From NCBI GenBank assembly GCA_003218615.1, contig QHOD01000242.1, forward strand, positions 1-5,474: a DNA stretch of 5,474 nucleotides, read 5' to 3'. The notes beneath the pieces were generated by a model. It ran no database searches and was not told where the DNA came from. It worked only from the letters and a program-made list of their open reading frames with translations. Position numbers and translations under genes: made by a program. Source of the DNA: Verrucomicrobiota bacterium (GTDB taxonomy: Bacteria; Verrucomicrobiota; Verrucomicrobiia; Chthoniobacterales; UBA10450). This document shows positions 1-5,474 of this stretch, in pieces. Each line of letters starts with the position of its first letter. Position 1 is the first letter of the stretch.

Positions 1-2
1 GG

Positions 3-1898
3 TTAAAACCGCATCTTCATTCCCGCGTAAGCCGCCCGACCGAGCGCAGGAAATCCAAAAACCTCCGCGTAATGCTCATTCGTCAGGTTGTCGATCCGGC
101 CGAAGATCGACCAGTGCGGGTTAATTTCATATTCCGCCGCAATATTGACGAAGCTGTAATCTTCGATGTCGAAGTTCGGCCCGCCGAAACTCAATTCCTC
201 ACGCGCGTTCACGAACTTCGCTTCGGCAGTCGTGCGCAGTTTTTTCCACCAAAGATAGGAGGCCGAAACATAAACTTCATTGCGAGGCCGGCGCGGCAAC
301 CGCGCGCCTTGTACCTGTGAAATATCGGCTGAGGAGGTCTTCTCCGCGTCCAAATATGTGTAGCTTGCCATGAAAACGAGATCGGCGATCGGTTGCGCGC
401 GCAATTCTGCTTCCAGTCCCTGTGTTTCTGCCGCACCGAGGTTAAGCGTTTCAAAAAGCCCGTTGAACCCGATCACGTTCGACAGGTCATTGTGAAAATA
501 GGTCGCACCCAGAACCACACGATTTTCCCAGAGCCGTTGCTCGATGCCGATGTCCCAACCAAGATCTTTTTCGGGTTTCAGTCCGAAATTGTTGCCGAAA
601 ATTTTGTCCTGACTGCTGGGCGGACTGAACCCGGTTGCAACGCTCGAGTGTAACGTCGTGTTCGTTTTGTCGATCTTGTAACTGCTTGCGACCCGATAAG
701 TCCAGACGTCGCCAAATTGATTGAAATGATCCAGACGCCCGCCTGCGACGAAAATCAAGTTTGTCATTGGCGTCAATGTTACCTGCAGGAAACCAGCTGT
801 TTCGTCTGTGTGATCGCTGATGAATGTCGGCTGCGGACCAAAAATCTGGAGAACAAATGGCCGCTCCTGCCCAGCGTTCACGCGGCTGTAGAAGAATCCC
901 GAAGTGACCGTTAGCCACGAAGTCGGACGCAAATCGTTTTGGTAATCGACCTGCGTCCTCTCAAATAGAGCGCGCGTCGGTCCGACAAATCCGTCCTGGT
1001 TCGGATCGTTCAACTGCCGCTCGTGATCGTAGCTGAAAATGAATTTGTGTTCCCACCAGTCGCCTATTCGAAGGTCGACATGTGGCGCGATGAGCCATTT
1101 TTCCGTCAGAAAATTGTCGAGCAGCTTCGGATCAAAGATCGTGTTCGGATTTCCTGTGTCGCTCAGCGAATAGGTGAACAAAGTGCCGATGCGTAGTTGA
1201 TTGTTCGGCGACCAGCCGACATCCGCAATTCCCGCACTGTTCCGATACTGATTGTTCGGGCGCGCGTTGTCCGTATCGAGCCGGCTCGCGCCGATCGAGT
1301 AGTCGAAGTTGTCGATCTTGCCATCGCTCTCGATCGTTTCGCGAAACGTGTCGTACGATCCGCCTTCCGAGCTCAACGTAATTCCTGGCGCGCCGTCACC
1401 CCGTTTGGTGAAAATTTGGATGACACCCGCAAGTGCACGCGGCCCGTAAATTGTGCTCTGAGGGCCGCGAACGACTTCGATTCGTTCGATGTTGTCCGTG
1501 GTCAGGTTCGCGAAATCAAACTGACCGGCGAGACCTTGATTGATCGGAATGCCGTCGAGCAGCACCTGAGTGTGTGCGCTATTCAGGCCGCGCGTAAAAA
1601 CAGATGTGAGCTGACCAGGTGTCCCGGTTTGGACAACCGACAACCCCGGCACTTCACGGAGCGCGTCGCTCACGCGTTCGATCTGTTTTTGCTCGAGATC
1701 GTCCGACGAGATCACGCTAACGCTGGCGGGCGACTGATCGAGCGGAATGTCAAAACGTGTTGCGGAGACAACGACTGCCTCGGATTCCGCCGTTTCCTCC
1801 CGATCGGTAGATGTCGATCTTACGGCGTCCTGCGCGCGCATCGCGGATGCCGCGCTGATTAAACTGACTATTACAAAACATATTGGGCGATTTCGCAT
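3..1898 (-). CDS. btuB: BtuB-type TonB-dependent outer membrane receptor, probably for vitamin B12
   Basis: This gene encodes a 631-residue outer-membrane beta-barrel receptor that would import cobalamin or a related corrinoid using energy from TonB-ExbBD. Residues 1-22 form a signal peptide (RNR, hydrophobic stretch, then SAASA or MRA before Gln23). A TonB-box-like stretch, EAVVVSATRF, lies at about 40-49. The plug domain spans about 50-167 and shows LREVPGLSV, FTRGLNSAHTQVLLDGIPIN and IERIEVVRGPQSTIYGPRALAGVIQIFTKRG-type motifs. The remainder is barrel strands ending in Met-Arg-Phe, the C-terminal aromatic expected for barrel assembly. The length is close to E. coli BtuB (about 614). I chose the ATG at 1898 over an in-frame TTG at 1913 because GGAGGT sits 7 bases before it and the TTG would overlap that site. 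The substrate call rests mainly on the cobalamin riboswitch directly upstream. From the protein alone it could be another small-ligand TonB receptor. Confidence 0.9.
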   Translation of the reverse strand: MRNRPICFVIVSLISAASAMRAQDAVRSTSTDREETAESEAVVVSATRFDIPLDQSPASVSVISSDDLEQKQIERVSDALREVPGLSVVQTGTPGQLTSVFTRGLNSAHTQVLLDGIPINQGLAGQFDFANLTTDNIERIEVVRGPQSTIYGPRALAGVIQIFTKRGDGAPGITLSSEGGSYDTFRETIESDGKIDNFDYSIGASRLDTDNARPNNQYRNSAGIADVGWSPNNQLRIGTLFTYSLSDTGNPNTIFDPKLLDNFLTEKWLIAPHVDLRIGDWWEHKFIFSYDHERQLNDPNQDGFVGPTRALFERTQVDYQNDLRPTSWLTVTSGFFYSRVNAGQERPFVLQIFGPQPTFISDHTDETAGFLQVTLTPMTNLIFVAGGRLDHFNQFGDVWTYRVASSYKIDKTNTTLHSSVATGFSPPSSQDKIFGNNFGLKPEKDLGWDIGIEQRLWENRVVLGATYFHNDLSNVIGFNGLFETLNLGAAETQGLEAELRAQPIADLVFMASYTYLDAEKTSSADISQVQGARLPRRPRNEVYVSASYLWWKKLRTTAEAKFVNAREELSFGGPNFDIEDYSFVNIAAEYEINPHWSIFGRIDNLTNEHYAEVFGFPALGRAAYAGMKMRF

Positions 1899-1905
1899 AC
1901 CAATT

Positions 1906-1911
1906 ACCTCC
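1906..1911 (-). promoter_or_regulatory. Ribosome binding site of the btuB-like gene
   Basis: On the minus strand GGAGGT lies 7 bases before the ATG at 1898, a near-perfect Shine-Dalgarno match that fixes the start codon. It directly follows a predicted hairpin whose 3' arm covers its first three bases (GGA), so access to it is probably regulated. Confidence 0.85.
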
Positions 1912-1981
1912 AACTCCGAGAGTCGGACTTGTATGGCCGAGGCCGCATCGCCCAGCTCTCATTCTTCTTTTTGCGAAGAAG
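1909..1981 (-). promoter_or_regulatory. Riboswitch expression platform: kissing-loop hairpin and SD-sequestering hairpin
   Basis: Two hairpins link the aptamer to the start codon. The first is CTTCTT-CGCAAA-AAGAAG (1981-1964), a 6-bp stem. Its loop contains CGCAA, the exact complement of the aptamer L5 loop TTGCG (2176-2172). This matches the L5-L13 kissing interaction known from cobalamin riboswitches, so I call it P13. The second is TCCGACTC-TCG-GAGTTGGA (1927-1909), an 8-bp stem with one G-U pair. Its 3' arm takes in the first three bases of the GGAGGT ribosome binding site. Between them GAGAG (1960-1956) can pair with CTCTC (1922-1918), which would break the second hairpin. There is no T-run after either stem, so control of translation is more likely than transcription termination. 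The pairings are seen in the sequence; the mechanism is inferred. Confidence 0.6.
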
Positions 1982-2043
1982 TTTTTTCGCGCCGCTCTAT
2001 AGAAGATCGACAGTCACAGACCGCCGCTACGGGCGACACGAAT

Positions 2044-2217
2044 GAGGTGGACCGGACAAATATTCTGGCTCCTGGCGTATGATGCCTGTGCGGCATGCAC
2101 CTTCTTCCCGCCTTCACCCCCGAAATTTTTCGGGGATTGGCCCATTGGGAAGTCGTATCCAGTTACAGCAGCGCAACTGCTCCCGATTCACACGGGATTT
2201 CTTGCGCCGATCCACTC
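2044..2217 (-). promoter_or_regulatory. Cobalamin (adenosylcobalamin-type) riboswitch aptamer
   Basis: Read on the minus strand, this stretch carries the conserved landmarks of the cobalamin riboswitch in order. A closing stem forms between GAGTGGATCGG (2217-2207) and CCGGTCCACCTC (near 2055-2044). Next comes the P4 hairpin CCCG-TGTGAAT-CGGG (2196-2182), with the conserved GTG.GAATC segment. P5 is AGCAG-TTGCG-CTGCT (2181-2167), followed by TGTAAC. A GCC...GGCGGGAAG segment follows, interrupted by a GC-rich extension hairpin (CCCCGAAA/TTTCGGGG, 2135-2118). Then an ATGCC/GGCAT stem (2097-2083 region) leads to GCCAGGAG, the start of the B12 box. The second half of the B12 box (usually ACCTGCC) is divergent here. 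The order matches the E. coli btuB leader as I remember it. The element precedes a TonB receptor, its most common genomic partner. When adenosylcobalamin binds, it is expected to repress translation of the receptor. Exact ends are uncertain by several bases. Confidence 0.85.
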
Positions 2218-2262
2218 GTTCAAGCTCGCAAAGAACTAAAGGTCGATCCGCCACAGAACGGA

Positions 2263-2276
2263 TTCGCCATGGCGAA
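2263..2276. repeat. 14-bp perfect palindrome in the divergent promoter region
   Basis: TTCGCCATGGCGAA is its own reverse complement over 14 bases with no spacer. It lies between the riboswitch start (about 2217, minus strand) and the hldD start (2336, plus strand), where promoters for both transcripts should be. That placement fits a dimeric repressor operator, but I do not recognise the motif as belonging to a named regulator and no second copy is visible in the window. A chance palindrome is possible. Confidence 0.4.
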
Positions 2277-2323
2277 CAATTACTGGCTTGCGCTTCGGCA
2301 CTCAAGATTTATTTATCAAGCCC

Positions 2324-2329
2324 AAGGAA
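2324..2329 (+). promoter_or_regulatory. Ribosome binding site deciding the hldD GTG start
   Basis: AAGGAA lies 6 bases before the GTG at 2336 and is the best Shine-Dalgarno match near the 5' end of the reading frame. It supports GTG over the in-frame TTG at 2288, which would add 16 residues (RFGTQDLFIKPKEFSV) that do not belong to the epimerase fold. Confidence 0.65.
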
Positions 2330-2335
2330 TTTTCC

Positions 2336-3286
2336 GTGTCTACATCTTCTCCCAGTCTAATCATCACTGGCGGCGCTGGTTTCATCGGGTCCAATCTTAC
2401 GCTCGCGTTGCAGCAAAGATTTCCCGATGCGCGACTGACGGTGATCGACGACTTCCGCTCAGGCGACTTCAAGAATCTCGCCGGTTATCGCGGCGATTTT
2501 GTCGCGCAAAACCTGGCGACCCTCGATTGGTATGCCCAATTTGGGGACCAAAAGTTCGACGCGATTTTTCATCTGGCTTCCATAACAGACACGACGTTGC
2601 ACGATCAGTTCGTTCAGGTGCATGACAACGTGGAAAGTTTCCGGCGGTTGTTGAATTTTGCGCGTCCGAACAGGACCCGAATTATCTACGCTTCGTCAGC
2701 AGCCACATATGGGGCGGCGGCTGCAGCGAGTGTCGAATCCGACGGCGCTGCACCCGCGAACGTTTATGCCTTTTCAAAAGTGATCATGGACAACATCGCC
2801 ATTCGCGAGGTAAAGGAGAAGCCCGATTGGATCATCATCGGGCTGCGTTACTTCAATGTTTACGGGCCGCGCGAAGCGCACAAAGGCATGCCGGCGAGTA
2901 TGGTTTATCATCTCGCCCAGCAGATGAAGGCCGGCCAACGCCCCCGCATTTTCAAACACGGCGAACAGAAGCGCGATTTTGTTTACGTAAAGGACGTCGT
3001 GGAGGGAAGCATTCTTGCGCTGGAGGCGCAAACCAGCGGAATTTATAATCTCGGCTCAGGTCAGGCGCGCTCGTTCAACGAACTCGTAGATGTTCTAAAC
3101 AGATGCCTTGGCACAAGGTTGCCGGCCGATTACATCGACAATCCACACGCGCATTATCAAAATTTCACGGAGGCTGACTTGAACAAAGCGCGTAGCGCGC
3201 TTGGCTATGCCCCACAATTTTCACTCGAAGACGGCGTGACAGATTACATGAGGTGGCTGTACCCGGAAGTTAGGCTTCCAGCCTGA
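2336..3286 (+). CDS. hldD: ADP-L-glycero-D-manno-heptose 6-epimerase
   Basis: This 316-residue cytoplasmic enzyme of the extended short-chain dehydrogenase/reductase superfamily would interconvert ADP-D-glycero- and ADP-L-glycero-D-manno-heptose, the last step in making the heptose of the lipopolysaccharide inner core. The Rossmann dinucleotide motif TGGAGFIG is at residues 11-18, followed by the acidic TVIDDF. SSAATYG is at 120-126, and the catalytic YxxxK is Tyr144-Lys148 (NVYAFSK). GLRYFNVYGPREAHKG at 169-184 places Lys183 where E. coli HldD has its second catalytic base, Lys178. KRDFVYVKDV and YNLGSGQARSFNEL follow further on. Length and motif order match E. coli HldD (310 residues). The GTG start at 2336 is chosen for its AAGGAA site and because it begins just before the first beta strand. 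The last five residues and stop (VRLPA*) are encoded by a palindromic repeat. A related UDP-sugar epimerase is less likely given the HKG motif. Confidence 0.9.
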   Translation: MSTSSPSLIITGGAGFIGSNLTLALQQRFPDARLTVIDDFRSGDFKNLAGYRGDFVAQNLATLDWYAQFGDQKFDAIFHLASITDTTLHDQFVQVHDNVESFRRLLNFARPNRTRIIYASSAATYGAAAAASVESDGAAPANVYAFSKVIMDNIAIREVKEKPDWIIIGLRYFNVYGPREAHKGMPASMVYHLAQQMKAGQRPRIFKHGEQKRDFVYVKDVVEGSILALEAQTSGIYNLGSGQARSFNELVDVLNRCLGTRLPADYIDNPHAHYQNFTEADLNKARSALGYAPQFSLEDGVTDYMRWLYPEVRLPA

Positions 3287-3347
3287 CTCGGCAGGCGGGC
3301 ATCCTGGCTGCCGCGATAGCTTTGAGCAGCGCGCACGCAGCGTGCGC
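3272..3347. repeat. Cluster of three inverted repeats between convergent genes
   Basis: Three palindromes sit in a row. AGGCT-TCC-AGCCT (3272-3284) overlaps the hldD stop codon. GGCAG ... CTGCC (3290-3312) is an imperfect 23-base inverted repeat. GCGCACG-CAG-CGTGCGC (3331-3347) is a perfect 7-bp stem that abuts the stop codon of the OsmC gene. The GC-rich stems could act as a shared bidirectional stop or mRNA 3' stabiliser for the two converging genes, but no T-run follows any stem on either strand, so I do not call a classic intrinsic terminator. The arrangement resembles dispersed palindromic repeat families; repeat copies elsewhere in the genome cannot be seen from this window. Confidence 0.6.
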
Positions 3348-3758
3348 TTACCCTTCCCAAAAGAATTTCGTGGGACGGTTGATTTCCGCCGGCAGACTTT
3401 TGTGAACGGGACAATTGAGCGCGGTTTGTTCGAGCACTTCACGATAAGGTGAATTTTTCGGCAGCGGAATATGAACTTCGGATGGCAGCCCAACGATGCG
3501 ACGCGGCGCATCCTTCGACATTTCTTTTTGCACTGACACGGTCATTCCCCGCAAATCGACTCCAAGCTCCTGCGCCTTGATGCCCATGGTCGTGCTCATG
3601 CAGGTGGCGAGGGCCGTGGCCACCAGATCGGTCGGAGAAAACGCTTCGCCTTTGCCCCTGTTGTCGATTGGCGCGTCGGTCGCCAGGTTCGACTTCGACG
3701 GACCGTGCACGGCATCGCAATGCAAATCGCCAGTGTACTTAACGGAAATGTTGACCAT
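3348..3758 (-). CDS. OsmC/Ohr family protein, probable thiol-dependent peroxidase
   Basis: This 136-residue cytoplasmic protein belongs to the OsmC/Ohr superfamily, whose studied members reduce organic hydroperoxides with a pair of cysteines. The two family cysteines are present. Cys53 sits in PTDLVATALATCMSTTMG, at the start of the long central helix, and Cys116 in the ALNCPVHKSL motif near the C-terminus. The early GPSKSNLATDAP segment is the usual beta-rich N-terminal half. The size and the motif pattern fit the YhfA-like branch better than Ohr itself, so the actual substrate is open. The ATG at 3758 is certain as the first possible ATG, because an in-frame TAA lies at 3767-3765 just upstream. 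No Shine-Dalgarno site precedes it. The gene converges on hldD and diverges from the DUF5069 gene, so it appears monocistronic. Confidence 0.88.
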   Translation of the reverse strand: MVNISVKYTGDLHCDAVHGPSKSNLATDAPIDNRGKGEAFSPTDLVATALATCMSTTMGIKAQELGVDLRGMTVSVQKEMSKDAPRRIVGLPSEVHIPLPKNSPYREVLEQTALNCPVHKSLPAEINRPTKFFWEG

Positions 3759-3763
3759 GAAGA

Positions 3764-3792
3764 ATTATGCGGCTCGTTTTGCGGCAGCGCAA
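3764..3792 (-). promoter_or_regulatory. Candidate promoter of the OsmC gene, possibly giving a leaderless mRNA
   Basis: On the minus strand TTGCGC (3792-3787) is followed after 17 bases by CATAAT (3769-3764), which matches five of six bases of the sigma-70 -10 box. The -35 match is weak (three of six). Only five bases separate the -10 box from the ATG at 3758, so transcription would begin at or next to the A of the start codon. This fits the lack of a ribosome binding site. The promoter is inferred from consensus alone. Confidence 0.35.
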
Positions 3793-3922
3793 TGCGGGCG
3801 GTTTGTAGGCCGTCTGTGTCAGTCGGCGATCTAAACCAACGGCGTTTCACAGAATGGAGCCAGGGGGAGCAAAGAACCGGCAGCGTGCGACCGATCCGTT
3901 TGGCCTGGGCGATTCAGGAAGT

Positions 3923-4378
3923 ATGAACAGAAAAATTACCGGAAAAGATTTAACGAGAGAAGCGCCTCGCAGCCCGCGCATCCGGGTGGGCGGCTACGCA
4001 ATCCTTGGACGCACAATCGATAAATGCCGTGCCCTCGTCGCGGGAAACATAGGCGAATATCACTTTGATTGTCCGCTGGATAACATGCTCTTTGGCCTTA
4101 AGGGCGTAAAAGGCGACGATTTCAAAGCGCAGATCGAGCAGGGCGCGAGCGATCAGGAAATGGTTGAATGGCTAAATCAAAGCGGCGAAAAGAAAACGCC
4201 GGAAGAAATCAAACGCTGGGCCAAGGAAGTGGAGGCTAGCAGCCTCTACAACGATCCGGAAAAACGCGATTTCTTCGTCGAAGAGACTAGGAAGCTCGGG
4301 CTCGATTCAGCAAAGACGACTACGTTCGAGTGGCTCGAAATCGACGATAGAGTCTCTCACGCGCAGCAGGCGGCATAG
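3923..4378 (+). CDS. DUF5069 domain-containing protein, function unknown
   Basis: This encodes a 151-residue soluble, charged protein without a signal peptide or membrane segment. I recognise it as DUF5069 from the N-terminal half: LTREAPRSPRIRVGGYAILGRTIDKCRA at about 10-37, then GNIGEYHFDCPLD at 41-53 and LFGLKGV at 56-62. The second half is mostly helical (SDQEMVEWLNQSG, then TPEEIKRWAKEVEA) and ends in TFEWLEIDDRVS. No reaction is known to me for this family, and nothing here shows a classic catalytic motif. The conserved Arg-Thr-Ile-Asp-Lys and Asp-Cys-Pro-Leu-Asp stretches are the best candidates for a functional site. I chose the ATG at 3923 because AGGA lies 3 bases upstream and the family motif begins soon after. 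An in-frame ATG at 3854 would add 23 unrelated residues and has no ribosome binding site. It is divergent from the OsmC gene, with 164 bases between the two starts. Confidence 0.8.
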   Translation: MNRKITGKDLTREAPRSPRIRVGGYAILGRTIDKCRALVAGNIGEYHFDCPLDNMLFGLKGVKGDDFKAQIEQGASDQEMVEWLNQSGEKKTPEEIKRWAKEVEASSLYNDPEKRDFFVEETRKLGLDSAKTTTFEWLEIDDRVSHAQQAA

Positions 4379-4399
4379 CGCACAGAATTATTGTCGATC

Positions 4400-5474
4400 T
4401 TAGGGCGCGATCGGCGGAAAAATATTTTCCGTTTCGCCCACGTCGATGCCGCGACGCAGTTTGCTGTGGCGCACGCTGTAAAGGAAATAAATCAGCAGCC
4501 CGATTGCGAGCCAGACAAAAAAACGTCCCCACGTTTCGAGCGGTAAACTGAGCATAAGCGTAGCGCACAAGATTACCCCTAGAATCGGAAAAAGCGGAAC
4601 CATCGGGACACGGAATGGGCGCGGCCGCGTGGCATTTGTTCGTCGTAAAACAATGACACCGATGCAAACAAGAACGAAGGCAAAAAGCGTTCCGATGTTT
4701 GTCAGATCGGCGAGCGATCCAATGTCGGTCAGCATGGCGACAGCGCCAACCGCGACGCCGGTCCAGATCGTGGTGATATACGGCGTGCGGAAGCGATGAT
4801 GAATTCGCGCGAAATACTGCGGCAACAATCCATCGCGCGCCATGGCCATAAAAATTCGCGGCTGTCCGAGCTGGAACACGAGCAATACTGAAGTCATACC
4901 GGCGAGCGCGCCCGCGCTAACGAGCGCCTGTGCCCAGGGCCTCCCTCCAAACGCAGTCGCAACCGCGGCGGAGTCTCCGAGATAAACGGTGTATTTCTTG
5001 ATCCCGGTGAGGACGCCGGACATGAGCACATAAAGAATCGTGCAAATGATCAGGCTCGCGATTATGCCGATCGGCATGTTCCGTTGCGGGTTGCGCGTTT
5101 CTTCTGCGGTGGTGGAGACGGCGTCGAATCCAATGAAGGCGAAGAACACGATGGCCGCTCCGCCCATCATGCCCGCGAAACCGCTCGGCATAAATGGATG
5201 CCAATTCGCCGGATGCACCAGGAAGGCACCGAAGGCGATGACGAAAATGACTACCGCTACCTTGGTCATAACGATCCAGGTGTTGGTCTTGGCGCTCTCG
5301 CGAATTCCGTAGACAAGCAAAATTGTTACCGCTGCGACAATTACGAACGCAGGCAAATTGAGTGCGATCGGATGGCCTGCGATGACCGGCAACGTGGTCG
5401 ATGAAAAATCCTGAAGCTTGTCGCCACCCGTAGCGAGAATATCGGTTGCCGTTCGATAATCGGTCACGGCCCAA
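4400..5474 (-). CDS. APC-superfamily amino acid permease (CAT/YfnA-like), N-terminus outside the window
   Basis: The visible 357 residues are the C-terminal part of an inner-membrane amino acid transporter of the cationic amino acid transporter branch (B. subtilis YfnA and GkApcT type). About nine hydrophobic membrane segments can be counted. The hallmark FFAFIGFDAVSTTAEETRNPQR is followed by MPIGII, and QLGQPRIFMAMARDGLLP lies further on. NIGTLFAFVLVCIGVIVLRR and a PFRVPMVPLFPILG segment precede the last two helices. The family usually has about 480-500 residues and 12 or more segments, so roughly 130 residues, with the first three or so helices, are missing. The frame stays open to the window edge (Trp-Ala-Val before Thr-Asp-Tyr), so the GTG at 5467 is an internal valine and not a start. 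The substrate cannot be named from this. The stop is 21 bases from that of the converging DUF5069 gene. Confidence 0.9.
   Translation of the reverse strand, partial: WAVTDYRTATDILATGGDKLQDFSSTTLPVIAGHPIALNLPAFVIVAAVTILLVYGIRESAKTNTWIVMTKVAVVIFVIAFGAFLVHPANWHPFMPSGFAGMMGGAAIVFFAFIGFDAVSTTAEETRNPQRNMPIGIIASLIICTILYVLMSGVLTGIKKYTVYLGDSAAVATAFGGRPWAQALVSAGALAGMTSVLLVFQLGQPRIFMAMARDGLLPQYFARIHHRFRTPYITTIWTGVAVGAVAMLTDIGSLADLTNIGTLFAFVLVCIGVIVLRRTNATRPRPFRVPMVPLFPILGVILCATLMLSLPLETWGRFFVWLAIGLLIYFLYSVRHSKLRRGIDVGETENIFPPIAP
4403..4439. other. Hairpin at the 3' junction of the DUF5069 and permease genes
   Basis: An inner stem CGGAAAA-ATA-TTTTCCG (4415-4431) is enclosed by GGGCG (4403-4407) and CGCCC (4435-4439). 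It lies inside the last codons of the permease gene and begins 25 bases after the DUF5069 stop. It could limit read-through of DUF5069 transcripts into the opposing gene, but there is no T-run after it, so terminator activity is only a possibility. It may simply be a chance fold in coding sequence. Confidence 0.25.

Noticed and set aside
487..918. Minus-strand open frame of 143 codons within the receptor gene
   Set aside because: It is an out-of-frame reading of the same strand as the receptor, with composition typical of a shifted frame.
1197..1862. Plus-strand open frame of 221 codons opposite the receptor gene
   Set aside because: It is fully antisense to the signal peptide, plug and early barrel of the TonB receptor, its translation is Arg-rich with no recognisable domain, and the receptor frame explains the region.
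2118..2135. GC-rich hairpin CCCCGAAA/TTTCGGGG considered as a terminator
   Set aside because: It lies inside the cobalamin aptamer as an extension stem between conserved core segments and has no following T-run.
2288..2316. TTGCGC with an AT-rich box about 16-17 bases on, considered as the hldD promoter
   Set aside because: The -10 candidate matches the consensus poorly and the 5' untranslated region would be very short. Not strong enough to list.
2095..2625. Plus-strand open frame of 176 codons running from the riboswitch into hldD
   Set aside because: It crosses the antisense of the riboswitch and then reads hldD in the wrong frame. No family motif is visible.
3854..3922. Longer N-terminus for the DUF5069 protein from the ATG at 3854
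   Set aside because: The extra 23 residues do not resemble the family, there is no ribosome binding site, and an ATG with AGGA upstream occurs at 3923.
5465..5467. GTG at 5467 as the permease start
   Set aside because: The frame is open beyond it to the window edge, and the family needs about 130 more residues including the first membrane helices.

Overview
The window looks like ordinary chromosome from a diderm (Gram-negative) bacterium. The outer-membrane receptor with its signal peptide and the lipopolysaccharide heptose epimerase both require an outer membrane. The DUF5069 gene, the moderate GC content and the palindromic intergenic repeats make a soil Verrucomicrobium or Acidobacterium my best guess, but that is inference. 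Five protein genes are present. Four are complete and one is cut by the right edge. I see no transposase, phage gene, CRISPR array, tRNA or rRNA.

Layout. (1) Positions 3-1898, minus strand: a BtuB-type TonB-dependent receptor. Its 437-base upstream gap (1899-2335) holds a cobalamin riboswitch on the same strand. I can fold the conserved core (about 2044-2217), a downstream hairpin whose loop is complementary to the L5 loop of the aptamer, and a hairpin over the ribosome binding site. (2) Positions 2336-3286, plus strand: ADP-L-glycero-D-manno-heptose 6-epimerase (HldD), divergent from the receptor, with a 14-bp perfect palindrome in the shared gap. (3) Positions 3272-3347: a cluster of three inverted repeats between the convergent hldD and OsmC genes. 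(4) Positions 3348-3758, minus strand: an OsmC/Ohr-family protein that may be read from a leaderless mRNA. (5) Positions 3923-4378, plus strand: a DUF5069 protein of unknown function. (6) Positions 4400-5474, minus strand: the C-terminal three quarters of an APC-superfamily amino acid permease, convergent with the DUF5069 gene and only 21 bases from it.

The genes do not form one pathway and alternate in strand, so each is probably its own transcription unit. The clearest functional link is between the riboswitch and the receptor: vitamin B12 in the cell would shut off production of its own outer-membrane importer. HldD builds the lipopolysaccharide inner core, the OsmC protein probably reduces organic peroxides, and the permease would import amino acids. 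I found no new multi-gene system. The most rewarding part is the riboswitch and its expression platform.
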